From assembly GCF_051903925.1 (NCBI RefSeq), contig NZ_CP173678.1, positions 3,410,001 through 3,474,000 on the forward strand: DNA of 64,000 nucleotides, in the 5' to 3' direction. The notes beneath the pieces are model-generated. The model was not told where the DNA came from. It did not search any database and was given only the letters and a program-made list of their open reading frames with translations. Shown here piece by piece: positions 1 to 8,871 of this stretch. A program made the position numbers and the translations under genes. Position 1 is the stretch's first letter; every line of letters starts with the position of its first letter. Source of the stretch: G051903925 sp051903925. Lineage in GTDB: Bacteria > Pseudomonadota > Alphaproteobacteria > Zavarziniales > Zavarziniaceae.

Positions 1-385
1 CTGGGTCGATGGTCGCAAAGACGATCAGGTGCGCGAACCGCTTCCTGAAGCGCTGCAGCACCGCTGCCACAGCCTCAGTTGCGTAACCGCGCCCTGCTGC
101 ATCGGACGCCAGCCAATAGCCAAGCTCGGCCCGGCTGCCTTGACGTTCGATTGAGACGGTTCCGAGAAGCGCATCATTGGCGCGATCGGCAATCGCCAGC
201 GCCAGGCCGCTGCCGTCGTCGATCGATCTAGCCCAGCTGATGAAGTCACGCGCATCGGCTTCGCAATAGGGATAGGGCGGACGAACAAGCCATTGCGCAA
301 CGGACCAGTCGTTCAGGGCAACGACGATGTTGTGAACATCGCGATGCCCCAGTGGGCGCAGGCGCAGGCGCGGGGTCTCTATCAC
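1..385 (-). CDS. GNAT-family N-acetyltransferase (3' end cut by the window)
   Basis: The reverse strand reads 128 codons from a GTG at 385 to the window edge without a stop. The protein begins VIETPRLRLRPLG, the usual opening of RimJ/RimL-type acetyltransferases that move an acetyl group from acetyl-CoA to an amine. It continues with a strand ending ELGYWLASDAAGRGYATEA; this is the acetyl-CoA pyrophosphate-binding motif of the fold (R/Q-x-x-G-x-G/A region, here GRGYAT). A purine-rich GGCGAGG lies just upstream of the GTG and supports that start. The C-terminal part is missing. The substrate cannot be told; protein N-termini or small amines are both possible. Confidence 0.75.
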   Translation of the reverse strand, partial: MIETPRLRLRPLGHRDVHNIVVALNDWSVAQWLVRPPYPYCEADARDFISWARSIDDGSGLALAIADRANDALLGTVSIERQGSRAELGYWLASDAAGRGYATEAVAAVLQRFRKRFAHLIVFATIDP

Positions 386-434
386 GGCGCCTCGCCGCCT
401 TAGCGCGTCTGCCCCCCTTGACGCGCCTGGATCG

Positions 435-1184
435 TCAGCAGACCGCCTGGTCCGTGCATGAGGCGCGGGCGTGGGCGATGACCTCCTTGAGGTCCTTCAA
501 CTCGATGGCGCCGGGGATCAGCGTGTCGCCGACGACGAAGCTGGGGGTCGCGCGGATGCCGACCTTGGCCGCCAGTTCGGCGGTGTCGTTGATGATCTTC
601 TCGGTCCGCGGGTCGACCATGTCGGCCTTCAGACGGTCGACGTCCAGGCCGACCTTTGCCGCCACCGCCAGGATCGATTCCAGCGTCATCTGTGGCGGTG
701 CCTCCATCAGCGCGTCGTGGAAGACGGCGTACTTGCCCTGGCGGATCGAGGCGACGGCCGCGCGCGAGGCGAGTTCCGACTCAGGTCCCAGGATGGGGAA
801 GTCGCGATAGACCAGGCGGATCCTGGGGTCTTCCTTCAGCAGCTGCTGGATGGTGGGGTGCGACGACCGGCAATAGCCGCACCGGAAGTCGAAGAACTCC
901 ACGATGGTGATGTCGCCGTCCGGATTGCCGGCGACGGGCGCATTGGCGTCGCGGGTCAGGGCGGCGCGGTTGGCGACGATGGCACCCTTGGCCTGGTCTG
1001 CCTGCTGCTGTTCGCGGCGGGTCTGCAGAATGTTGATCGCCTCCTCCAGCACCTCCGGATGCTCGAGCAGGTAGCCCCGGACAAGCTCCCCGATCTCCTT
1101 GCGTTGGGCCTCGTTGAACTGGGGCTCGGCCAGGACCGGCGTGCTGAACGCGAAAAGCGCCAGCAGAAGGACGACGATACGCAT
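435..1184 (-). CDS. Periplasmic DsbA-family thiol:disulfide oxidoreductase
   Basis: A 249-residue exported thioredoxin-fold protein. Residues 1-19 form a Sec signal peptide ending in VLA. Residues 24-65 are a charged helical stalk like that of ScsC/Com1-type DsbA proteins, where it drives oligomerisation. The active-site CGYC is at residues 102-105 in the context EFFDFRCGYC. A cis-proline loop, IRATPSF, lies near the C terminus. GAGGAAA stands in front of the ATG and fixes the start. It lies 116 bp downstream of the BepA-like protease on the same strand, so both may serve outer-membrane protein folding. Whether it oxidises or isomerises disulfides cannot be read from the sequence. Confidence 0.85.
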   Translation of the reverse strand: MRIVVLLLALFAFSTPVLAEPQFNEAQRKEIGELVRGYLLEHPEVLEEAINILQTRREQQQADQAKGAIVANRAALTRDANAPVAGNPDGDITIVEFFDFRCGYCRSSHPTIQQLLKEDPRIRLVYRDFPILGPESELASRAAVASIRQGKYAVFHDALMEAPPQMTLESILAVAAKVGLDVDRLKADMVDPRTEKIINDTAELAAKVGIRATPSFVVGDTLIPGAIELKDLKEVIAHARASCTDQAVC

Positions 1185-1300
1185 CAGGTTTCCTCAGGCT
1201 TCGGATGGGTGCGCAGGCGGCACCATCCGCTTCGGTTTGGGCAGGACATGCGCCACGGCAGGCGTCGGGTCAACGCGCCGGGCGTCACAGGAACGCGGGT

Positions 1301-2656
1301 TCAACGCTCATCGCGCCGCTCGGCAAAGGCCAGGATGTCCTCGGCGCGCAGCGAGCCGGGCGAGCCGACGGGCAGCAGCTGCTGCGCCCGCAGCGCCTGG
1401 ATGCGGGCACCGCGCAGGTCCCCGGTCAGGACATAGCGTTCCGCCGCCGCCCAGGCAGCCAGGCCGATCTCGTTCTTCTGGCCATAGGCGCTCGACAGCG
1501 TGTACCAGGCGGAGGGGTTCGTCGGATCCAGGCGGTTGGCGGCGGTCAGGATACGGATCGCCTCGTCCAGTGCCGCAGGGTCGCCGGTCGCGGCCAGCGA
1601 CATGGCCAGGTTGACGGTCAGCAGCGGCTCGTTCGGCGCCAGTTCCACCGAACGGCGGTGCGGCTCGATCGACTCGGCGATGCGGCCGTTCTCGTAGAGC
1701 ATCTGGCCCTTCAGCTCCCAGAAATAGGGATCCGTCGGGAAATCGCGGAGCAGGCTGTCGACCTCCGCCGTGGCGCGCACCAGGTCCGGCACGCGGTAAT
1801 AGGCGACGGCGCGGCCATAGCGCGCGGGGACCGAGCTGTCGCTGTCCGGGAAGCGAGCCAGGGCGCGCTCCGGCTGCTCCAGGAAGGCATAGAGCTTGGC
1901 CTGCATGCGGAGCAGGGCATCGACCTTCCACTTGGCGTCCTCGGCCTTGTAGTAGGGCGACTGCTCCACCCGTTCCTGCAGCGCCGCGACGCGGTCGCGG
2001 CTGAGCGGATGGGTGCGGACATAGGGATCCTGCAACCGGCCGCTCAGCGCCTCCTGGTCGCCCAGGCCGGACAGGAACTCCACCAGACCCTCGCCCGTGA
2101 CGCCGATCCGCTCCAGGAAGCTGGCGCCGGCCTGGTCGGCTGCGGATTCCTGCGTGCGGCGATAGGTCAGGAAGTTGCGCTGGGCGAACTGCTGGCCGGC
2201 GGAGATGCCGCTCATCACGCCGCTGCCCCCACCGGCCGCCATGCCGGCCGCCGCGCCCAGCACGGTCGCGATGATCTGCTGGATCGAGGCGTTGCGCAGT
2301 TCCTCCTCGCCCCGGGCCAGGTGGCCGCCCGAAATGTGGCCCGTTTCGTGGGCGATCACGCCCTCCAGCTGGGCCGGGCGCTTGACCTTCAGGAGGGTGC
2401 CTGTGTTGATGAACATGTTCTGGCCGCCGGCCACGAACGCGTTGATGTCGCTGTCCCGGACCAGCAGGATCCTGACGAAATCCGGATCCAGGCCGGCCGT
2501 CGAGAAAATGGGTCTGGAAAGTTCCCGGATGATGTGTTCGGTCTCTGCGTCGCGGATCAGCGACAGCCCGGCAGCACGCGCTGCACTGAATGGTCCCCCC
2601 ACCAACCCGACAACCAAGGTTCCCACAGCGATCATGCGTGCAAGGCGACTGGTCAA
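1301..2656 (-). CDS. M48-family metalloprotease with TPR repeats (BepA/YfgC-like)
   Basis: Periplasmic zinc protease for quality control of outer-membrane proteins. The zinc site HETGH is near residues 103-107 and the downstream ESAADQAG supplies the third ligand. A glycine-rich stretch follows the zinc site, and the C-terminal half carries TPR-like helices (LAPNEPLLTVNLAMSLA, DPTNPSAWYTLSSAYG). I chose the TTG at 2656: GGAG lies 8 bases upstream, and the resulting N terminus (MTSRLARMIAVGTLVVG...) has a positive n-region and a hydrophobic core ending SAARAAG. An upstream in-frame ATG at 2758 would place non-signal sequence in front, and the internal ATG at 2635 is the alternative. It is divergent from the transpeptidase-like gene. 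Confidence 0.85.
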   Translation of the reverse strand: MTSRLARMIAVGTLVVGLVGGPFSAARAAGLSLIRDAETEHIIRELSRPIFSTAGLDPDFVRILLVRDSDINAFVAGGQNMFINTGTLLKVKRPAQLEGVIAHETGHISGGHLARGEEELRNASIQQIIATVLGAAAGMAAGGGSGVMSGISAGQQFAQRNFLTYRRTQESAADQAGASFLERIGVTGEGLVEFLSGLGDQEALSGRLQDPYVRTHPLSRDRVAALQERVEQSPYYKAEDAKWKVDALLRMQAKLYAFLEQPERALARFPDSDSSVPARYGRAVAYYRVPDLVRATAEVDSLLRDFPTDPYFWELKGQMLYENGRIAESIEPHRRSVELAPNEPLLTVNLAMSLAATGDPAALDEAIRILTAANRLDPTNPSAWYTLSSAYGQKNEIGLAAWAAAERYVLTGDLRGARIQALRAQQLLPVGSPGSLRAEDILAFAERRDER

Positions 2657-2717
2657 GGCCGTTACTCCAGACTCTGCGGCACTCGGTCCGCTTTGGACCA
2701 AGATTAGCACAGCGTGC

Positions 2718-4157
2718 GTGGCGCTGACCGCTGCGGCGACGGTCACGGCGTGTGACACGATGCAGACGCTGACGCGCGCAGGCTATCGCGAGCCGACCGG
2801 CGCCGCGGCGCTGGTCGCGGACGAGCCCAGTGCTGCCCTGGTCGGCCGGCAGGTCCTGGCCAGCGGCGGGACCGCCGTCGATGCCGCGATTGCAACGGCC
2901 TTTGCCCTGAGCGTCACGTATCCGGTCGCCGCGAGCCTGGGCGGCGGTGGGCGCTGCCTGACCTATGCCAAGGGTACGAACCAGGCACTGGCCTATGACT
3001 TCGCGCCCCAGGCGGCCTCCGGCGGGGGGACGATCGCGGTGCCCACCATGGCCCGCGGCCTGGCCCGCCTGCACGCCGAGCAGGGCCGCACGGACTGGGC
3101 CCGCCTGGTTCAGCCGGCGGAAGACCTGGCGCGCAACGGATTTCCCGTCTCGCGCGCACTGGCGGGGCCGATGATGCGGGGACGCGAACTGCTGATGGTC
3201 GATCCCGGCATGGCGGCGACATTCGGCCGGGGCGACGGCATGACGGTGGAGGAGGGGCAGGTCCTGCGGCAGGCGCAGCTTGCCTCTGTCCTTGCCACCA
3301 TCAAGAACCGCGGCGCGGGCGAACTCTACCAGGGCACGCTGGCGCGGGAGATGGCGCCGACGATCGCGCGCCTGGGCGGCACCGTGAGCGAGAACGACCT
3401 GCGCAACGTCCAGGTCCAGGTCGGCGGGCCCGAGCGGACGACGCTGGGCGAGACGGCCCTGGGGCCTGCGGTGCTGCTGACGCCGCCGGGGCAGGGCGGC
3501 GCGATGCTGGCCCAGTTGTGGCCCCAGGTGGCCCAGGGTGCAGCGCCCCAGGCCCTGGCGGATGCCTCGCGCCAGGCCTTCGCGGCCGCGGGCAGCACGG
3601 GCGAGACGGCCAAGGATCCCAGCGCCACCGGCCTGGTCGTGGTCGACGACCGTGGCAACGCGGTCGCCTGCACGTTCACCATGAACCGGCCTTTCGGCAC
3701 CGCCCAGACCGTCACCGGCACCGGAATCGTGCTGGCCGCGGCGCCGGAATTCGCGGCCGGCGCGCGCCTGGCCGTGCCGGCCATCGTGGTGTCGCCCGGG
3801 GTGGACCAGAACGTCTTCCTGGCGGCTGCCTCCACCGGTGGGGCGGAGGCGCCGGTCGCCCTGGCGCAGACCGCGGCGCCCCTGTTCCGGGAGCCGGTGC
3901 CGGAGGACCTGGCGGCGGTGCTGAACGCGGCCCGCGTCTATGACGGCAATGACGACGACGGCATCCTGTTCGAGGCGACCCTGCCGGCGGAGGCCCAGGC
4001 GGCCCTGCGCGGATCGGGCCGCAAGGTGCGCGAGGCCGACGCCTTGGGCCGTGTCCTGATGGTGTTCTGCGCGGACGGCCTCTATGACGATCCGCGCGGC
4101 TGCCTGGCGGCCAGCGATCCGCGCGGCTCCGGCCTGGCCACGGTCACCGGGCGCTGA
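2718..4157 (+). CDS. Gamma-glutamyltranspeptidase homologue, probably a non-catalytic lipoprotein
   Basis: The overall order of gamma-glutamyltranspeptidase motifs is visible: ASGGTAVDAAIATAFAL, then SLGGGGRCLTY, a fold-typical middle region, and VVVDDRGNAVACTFTMNRPFG in the small-subunit position. At about 479 residues it is shorter than the family (550-580). Two critical residues are changed. The nucleophilic Thr at the start of TTHxSVVD is Ala (ATGLVVVD), and the substrate-binding DFRE is DFAP. A VTAC lipobox lies near the N terminus. The start is uncertain: GTG at 2718 gives a very short signal without positive charge, ATG at 2760 would remove the lipobox, and ATG at 2634 would overlap the divergent gene. 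Confidence 0.6.
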   Translation: MALTAAATVTACDTMQTLTRAGYREPTGAAALVADEPSAALVGRQVLASGGTAVDAAIATAFALSVTYPVAASLGGGGRCLTYAKGTNQALAYDFAPQAASGGGTIAVPTMARGLARLHAEQGRTDWARLVQPAEDLARNGFPVSRALAGPMMRGRELLMVDPGMAATFGRGDGMTVEEGQVLRQAQLASVLATIKNRGAGELYQGTLAREMAPTIARLGGTVSENDLRNVQVQVGGPERTTLGETALGPAVLLTPPGQGGAMLAQLWPQVAQGAAPQALADASRQAFAAAGSTGETAKDPSATGLVVVDDRGNAVACTFTMNRPFGTAQTVTGTGIVLAAAPEFAAGARLAVPAIVVSPGVDQNVFLAAASTGGAEAPVALAQTAAPLFREPVPEDLAAVLNAARVYDGNDDDGILFEATLPAEAQAALRGSGRKVREADALGRVLMVFCADGLYDDPRGCLAASDPRGSGLATVTGR

Positions 4158-4169
4158 CCCGGCCGCGCC

Positions 4170-6377
4170 TCAACTGGCGCGGACGCGGGCGATGAAGGTG
4201 TCGACCTCCTGACGCAGGCGCTCCGCCTCGCCCGAGAGGCGGCTGGCGGCGCCGAGGACCTGACCCGAGGCCCCGCTGGCATCGCTCGCCGCATTCGAGA
4301 CGCCGGCGATGTTGCGATTCACCTCGTCGGTCCCCTGGGCCGCGGCCTGGGCATTGTTGGAGATTTCCCGCGTCGCCGCCGACTGCTGCTCGACTGCTGC
4401 GGCGATGGCGCCCGAGATCTCGTTGATGCGGTCCATCTTGCTGCGGATCGTGCCGATGGCGTCGACCGCGGTCCGAGTGATGGCCTGCATCGAATCGATC
4501 TGGCCCACGATCTCGTCCGTGGCGCGGGCGGTCTGGGTCGCCAGCTGCTTCACCTCGGACGCGACGACGGCGAAGCCCTTGCCCGCCTCGCCCGCGCGCG
4601 CCGCCTCGATCGTGGCGTTGAGGGCCAGCAGATTCGTCCGGCTGGCAATGTCGTTGATCAGCTGGACGATGCCGCCGATCTTGCGTGCGGCCTCGTCCAG
4701 GGCCGCGATCGTTTCCTCGGTCCGCGCCGCGTCTTCCGCCGCCTCGCGGGTGGAGGTTGCGCTTGCCGTGACCTGGCCGGTGATCTCGCCGATGGAGACG
4801 GACAGTTCCTCCGTCGCCGCGGCGACGGCCGCGACATTGGCCGAGGCCTGGGTCGCGGCGGCGGCCACGACGCCTGCCTGCCGCGTGCCTTCCTCGGCCA
4901 CGCCGCTCATCGACTGGGCATTGCCCTGCAACTGGCCGGCCGAGTCGGAGACGGCGCGCACGATGCCGTTGACCGAAGCCTCGAACGTGTCCGCCAGGTC
5001 GCGCAGCATGCGCTGCTGCGTCTCCTTGGCCTCGGCCTGGGCCGCGACGTCGGCCTCCGCCTGCTGGCGCTTCAGCTCGGCCACTTCCAGGAGCTTGGCC
5101 TGCGCCGCCTCCTCAGCCTCGGCCTGCTTCTCGCGCAGCCGCGCTATCTCGATCAGCTTCTCGCGGAAGACGTTGATGGCGCGCGCCATCACGCCCAGTT
5201 CGTCCGAGCGGTCGGTGGCGGGGACGGCGACGCCGGTATTGTCGCGTGCCAGTTCGTCGATCGAGGCCGTCAGCCCCTGCAGCGGCCGTGTGATCAGGGC
5301 TCGCGCCAGCAGCGACACGATGACCGAGAGCAGCAGCACCAGCACCGCCGATGCGCCCAGCGTGAACCAGGTGACGGCGCGCGCCGGGGCCAGGATGCGA
5401 TCCTCCGGCAGGGTGACGAGCACGGTCCACGGGGTCTCCGTGGTGCCGACGCGCACCGGCTCGAACAGGCGCAGAACGTCGGCATCCAGCACGGGATCGG
5501 CGCCATCCATCTCGAAGCGCTCGCCCAGCGCCACGCGCGGCTTGGCCAGGGTCAGGGCACTGTCCTGGGCATCGATCGACTTCATCGCCTGGGCGGGGTC
5601 GGCGGTCGCGGCCCAGTTGCCGGCGGTGGAGATCAGCGAGACTGACCCCGTGTCATAGGGCCGGATGGTCGCCAGGTGCGCCTGGATCGCCGCGAGGTCG
5701 AGGTCGAGGCCGACCACACCCAGCACCTTGCCGTCGATGATGATGGGCGTGACCAGGCTGGTGATGACCAGGGTCTGGTCGCCCACGACATAGGCATAGG
5801 GCTCGATGATCTGCTGCTTTCCCGAACGCTGGGCCAGGATGTAGTAGTCGCCGGCGCCGGGCTTGTCGTAGTCGACCAGGGGCGCGCTGTCCTGGCCATT
5901 GGGCGTGTGGAAGACATAGGGCACGAAGCGGCCGGTGCGGTCGTGCACCTTGGCCCCGGGGAACAGGCCCTTGCCGTCGCCATTGACGTTGGACAGGTCG
6001 CGGCCGTCCAGGGCGTTGGGCTCCCACGCCGTCCAGATCGCCAGGTATTGCGGGTTGGCAGCCACCGCATCCTCGATGATCTTGAGATAGGCCATGCGGT
6101 CGCGCAGGTCCTGACGGTGCATCGAGACGAAGACGTCGCGCAGCGTCTCGGTCACGCGCATGGCGACGTCCAGGTCGCGCTGCACGTCGCTGGCCGTGTC
6201 GGAGGCAAGCTGGCGACCGGCCTCAAGCGACAGGTCGCGGGTGGTGGCGGCGCTTCGGTTCGAGATCAGGAAGGTGGCCAGGCCCAGGCCCACGACCAGC
6301 GCCGCGATCACCGCCAGCACGATCTTGGTGCCAAGCGATCCCCGGCTGTTGAACCAGTGAACAAGCGACATGGTCAT
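4170..6377 (-). CDS. Methyl-accepting chemotaxis protein with periplasmic dCache-type sensor
   Basis: A 735-residue chemoreceptor. TM1 covers about residues 18-40. A large periplasmic double-Cache-type ligand domain follows (AIWTAWEPNALDGRD and the second module VTPIIIDGKVLGVVGLDLDL). TM2 is about 336-360 (SAVLVLLLSVIVSLLARAL), then a HAMP linker, a charged coiled coil (about 410-450) and the MCP signalling hairpin with the conserved tip region FAVVASEVKQLATQTARAT. The ATG at 6377 has AGGATGGG upstream; an ATG two codons in is possible. No CheA- or CheW-binding genes are nearby, so it is a dispersed receptor. The C terminus ends ARVRAS, with no CheR-tethering pentapeptide. The ligand is unknown; such sensors often bind amino or organic acids. 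Confidence 0.9.
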   Translation of the reverse strand: MTMSLVHWFNSRGSLGTKIVLAVIAALVVGLGLATFLISNRSAATTRDLSLEAGRQLASDTASDVQRDLDVAMRVTETLRDVFVSMHRQDLRDRMAYLKIIEDAVAANPQYLAIWTAWEPNALDGRDLSNVNGDGKGLFPGAKVHDRTGRFVPYVFHTPNGQDSAPLVDYDKPGAGDYYILAQRSGKQQIIEPYAYVVGDQTLVITSLVTPIIIDGKVLGVVGLDLDLAAIQAHLATIRPYDTGSVSLISTAGNWAATADPAQAMKSIDAQDSALTLAKPRVALGERFEMDGADPVLDADVLRLFEPVRVGTTETPWTVLVTLPEDRILAPARAVTWFTLGASAVLVLLLSVIVSLLARALITRPLQGLTASIDELARDNTGVAVPATDRSDELGVMARAINVFREKLIEIARLREKQAEAEEAAQAKLLEVAELKRQQAEADVAAQAEAKETQQRMLRDLADTFEASVNGIVRAVSDSAGQLQGNAQSMSGVAEEGTRQAGVVAAAATQASANVAAVAAATEELSVSIGEITGQVTASATSTREAAEDAARTEETIAALDEAARKIGGIVQLINDIASRTNLLALNATIEAARAGEAGKGFAVVASEVKQLATQTARATDEIVGQIDSMQAITRTAVDAIGTIRSKMDRINEISGAIAAAVEQQSAATREISNNAQAAAQGTDEVNRNIAGVSNAASDASGASGQVLGAASRLSGEAERLRQEVDTFIARVRAS

Positions 6378-6443
6378 CGTCCCATCCTGAAGGCGTCCTG
6401 GCCGGTCGCGGGACCGGCGTATCGAAACGCACCCTGGACTCGG

Positions 6444-6457
6444 AGCCGTTAACGGCT
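6444..6457. repeat. 14-bp perfect palindrome in divergent promoter region
   Basis: AGCCGTTAACGGCT reads the same on both strands. It lies in the 216-bp space between the divergent chemoreceptor (start 6377) and transglycosylase (start 6594) genes. The position suits a dimeric regulator controlling one or both genes. I see no second copy in the window and no matched sigma-70 promoter beside it. Confidence 0.4.
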
Positions 6458-6593
6458 GGTGACGATGATCCGCGCGCGTCGTGTCGACCATTGGCTGCAG
6501 CGGCAGCCCGATGCCTGCGCCATGGCGACTCAGGCGGCCGGCCGGGACGTGCGTCGCGTTGCACTGCGGCAGGCGCCATGGCACACAGAGGCC

Positions 6594-7748
6594 ATGGTTG
6601 CGTCCCCTGACAGCCGCCTGAACCGGCGCGCCTTCACGACCCTGCTCCTGGCCAGCGGACTGGCCGGTTGCGCCACGGCAAGCCAGACCGGCGCCTCGCC
6701 CAGCAACACGCTGGCGGCAGCCCCCCAGGCGGTGCCACCGGCCCGCCCCGGGGCGACCGCGACGCTGGCGGCGGCACCCCCGCAGCCCCGCCCCGCACCC
6801 AGTCCTGCCGCACCGGAAAAGCCGGGCTATCGCCCGCTGTCGGAATTGCCGGACTTCGACACCTGGCTGGAAGACGTGCGCCAGGAAGCGCTGGGCAAGG
6901 GCTTCAGCGCCAGCCTGGTCGAGGAGGCGCTGGGCAACATCCAGCCGATCCAGCGCGTGATCGAACTGGACCGGCGCCAGCCGGAGCGCACGATCACCTG
7001 GGAGAAGTACCGCTCGAACGCGATCAGCCAGGCGCGAATCAACCGCGGGCGCGCGCACCTGGAGGAGAACGCGGGCGTCCTGAACCAGATCGGCCAGCGC
7101 TTTGGCGTGCAGCCCCGGTTCATCATCGCGCTCTGGGGCCTGGAGACGGATTTCGGCCGCAATACCGGCGGGTTCGAGATCATCAGTTCGCTGGCCACGC
7201 TGGCCTGGGAGGGACGGCGCGCCGATTTCTTCCGGGGCGAGCTGTTCGCGGCGCTGCGCATCCTGCAGGAGGAAGGCTTCTCCGCCACCGAACTGACGGG
7301 GTCGTGGGCCGGCGCCATGGGCCAGTGCCAGTTCATGCCGTCCAGCTTCCACAAGTTCGCCTATGACTGGAACGGCGACGGCCATCGCGACATCTGGAAG
7401 ACGCGGGTCGACGTCTTTGCCTCGATCGCCAACTACCTGGGCTCATCCGGCTGGAAGGGCGACCAGACCTGGGGCCGGCAAGTCATGGCCCCGGCGGCCC
7501 TGGCGCGCACGCAGTCCGGCCTGGACACGCGCCGCAGCCTGGAGGAATGGCAGTCGCTGGGCGTCACGCGCGAGACGGGGGAGCCTCTGCCCCTGGCGCC
7601 GCTCAGCGCCTCGCTGGTCACGCCGTCCGGTCCCACGGGGCCGCACTACCTGGTCTATGACAATTTCCGCACCACGATGCTGTGGAACCGCTCGACCTAT
7701 TTCGCACTCGCGGTGGGTACGCTTGCCGATGCCGTAGGCAGCGTCTAG
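6594..7748 (+). CDS. Lytic murein transglycosylase, MltB family, lipoprotein
   Basis: Cleaves peptidoglycan glycan strands to 1,6-anhydro ends from the periplasmic face. The N terminus RLNRRAFTTLLLASGLAGC combines a twin-arginine-like motif with a lipobox (LAGC, Cys26). A Pro/Ala-rich linker follows, then the SLT-type 2 domain. It shows YRSNAISQARINRG, the catalytic glutamate in ALWGLETDFG, and GAMGQCQFMPSSF, all hallmarks of the MltB group. I chose the ATG at 6594 because it places the signal peptide first; the longer reading from 6459 adds unrelated sequence. It heads a forward run into rlpA and dacC, all peptidoglycan functions. Confidence 0.9.
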   Translation: MVASPDSRLNRRAFTTLLLASGLAGCATASQTGASPSNTLAAAPQAVPPARPGATATLAAAPPQPRPAPSPAAPEKPGYRPLSELPDFDTWLEDVRQEALGKGFSASLVEEALGNIQPIQRVIELDRRQPERTITWEKYRSNAISQARINRGRAHLEENAGVLNQIGQRFGVQPRFIIALWGLETDFGRNTGGFEIISSLATLAWEGRRADFFRGELFAALRILQEEGFSATELTGSWAGAMGQCQFMPSSFHKFAYDWNGDGHRDIWKTRVDVFASIANYLGSSGWKGDQTWGRQVMAPAALARTQSGLDTRRSLEEWQSLGVTRETGEPLPLAPLSASLVTPSGPTGPHYLVYDNFRTTMLWNRSTYFALAVGTLADAVGSV

Positions 7749-7790
7749 GCTCCCAGATCTGCGATGAGCCGAGGGGAAGGACTCAAGGGG

Positions 7791-8768
7791 ATGTGGGCAC
7801 GCGGCGCGTGGACACGCCTCGGCGCGGTGCTGCTGGCGGCCGGCCTTGCTGCGTGTGCGAGCACGCCGGAGCCGCCGGCGCCGCCGCCCCGGCAGGCGGC
7901 GGAGCCTGCCCCGGTCGCCAATCCCAGCTACAAGGTCGGCAAGCCCTATCAGGTGGCAGGGGTCTGGTACTATCCGCGGGTCGACTGGAAGTACGACGAG
8001 ACGGGCATCGCCTCGTGGTACGGGGACGAATTCCACAACAAGCTGACCGCCAATGGCGAGCTGTACGATCAATTCACGCTGACCGCCGCGCACAAGACGC
8101 TCCCCATGCCCAGCACGGTGCGGGTGACGAACCTGGAGAACGGCCGGACGCTGAACCTGCGGGTGAATGACCGCGGGCCCTTCGTCGTCGGCCGCATCAT
8201 CGACGTCTCTCGCCGGGCGGCCCAGTTGCTGGGCTTTGAACAGCAGGGCACGGCCCGCGTCCGCGTCCAGGTCATGGCCCCGGCCGACGTGCCGGGCGGG
8301 ATCGAGGTGCCGCAGCCGGAAATCGCGCCCGAGGAGCGCACCGTGATCGCGACCGCCCCGGTCGGCGCCATCACCGCCGCACCCCTGGCACCACCGCCGG
8401 GCCAGGCCGGTCGGCCGGCGGCGCAGCGCCCGGTACCGCAGCGGCCCGCCACGCTGCGCCCGCCGCCGGTCGAGCGCCCGCCGATCTCGGCAGCGCCACC
8501 GCCGGAGCCCGCGCGCATCCTGACCCTGCCGGTCCGGGCGACGCGGATCTATGTCCAGGCCGGGGCCTTTACCAGCGTCGCCAATGCCAACCGGTTGAAG
8601 GCACAGCTGGCGCCGATCGGCCCGACGCTGGTGACACAGGCGGCGATCGAGGGCGACAATTACTACCGGGTGCGAATCGGGCCCATGGCGACCGTGGCCG
8701 ATGCCGACGCGGCACTGGCGCGGGTGATCGCCCAGGGCCAGACGACCGCCCGCATCGTCGTCGATTGA
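7791..8768 (+). CDS. rlpA: Septal ring lytic transglycosylase RlpA with SPOR domain
   Basis: Outer-membrane lipoprotein that cleaves denuded peptidoglycan at division sites. The lipobox LAAC is at residue 22. The double-psi beta-barrel catalytic domain follows (GIASWYGDEFHNKLTANGE, then LRVNDRGPFVVGRIIDVS). A Pro/Ala-rich linker of roughly 90 residues leads to a C-terminal SPOR domain (IYVQAGAFTSVANANRLKAQL), which binds septal glycan. The ATG at 7791 has GGGGAAGG upstream and starts the signal peptide directly. An ATG at 7764 lacks a ribosome binding site. It lies 42 bp after the MltB gene and 103 bp before dacC. Confidence 0.92.
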   Translation: MWARGAWTRLGAVLLAAGLAACASTPEPPAPPPRQAAEPAPVANPSYKVGKPYQVAGVWYYPRVDWKYDETGIASWYGDEFHNKLTANGELYDQFTLTAAHKTLPMPSTVRVTNLENGRTLNLRVNDRGPFVVGRIIDVSRRAAQLLGFEQQGTARVRVQVMAPADVPGGIEVPQPEIAPEERTVIATAPVGAITAAPLAPPPGQAGRPAAQRPVPQRPATLRPPPVERPPISAAPPPEPARILTLPVRATRIYVQAGAFTSVANANRLKAQLAPIGPTLVTQAAIEGDNYYRVRIGPMATVADADAALARVIAQGQTTARIVVD

Positions 8769-8871
8769 CGGGTAGGCACGGCCAGCGTCGGCCTTTCGTC
8801 CAGTATCCGTGATGTCATCCAGGGCCGGTGCGCGCGTCCCGCCCGGTCCGGCTTATGCGGGAGGCCGCCCC

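Noticed and set aside
1308..3074. A 588-codon reverse frame over the M48 protease and transpeptidase genes
   Set aside because: It is out of frame with both recognised proteins and shows no motifs.
4170..7385. A 1071-codon reverse frame extending the chemoreceptor far upstream
   Set aside because: The extra 336 codons are antisense to the MltB-type gene and of biased composition. The receptor's first helix and an AGGATGGG site place the start at 6377.
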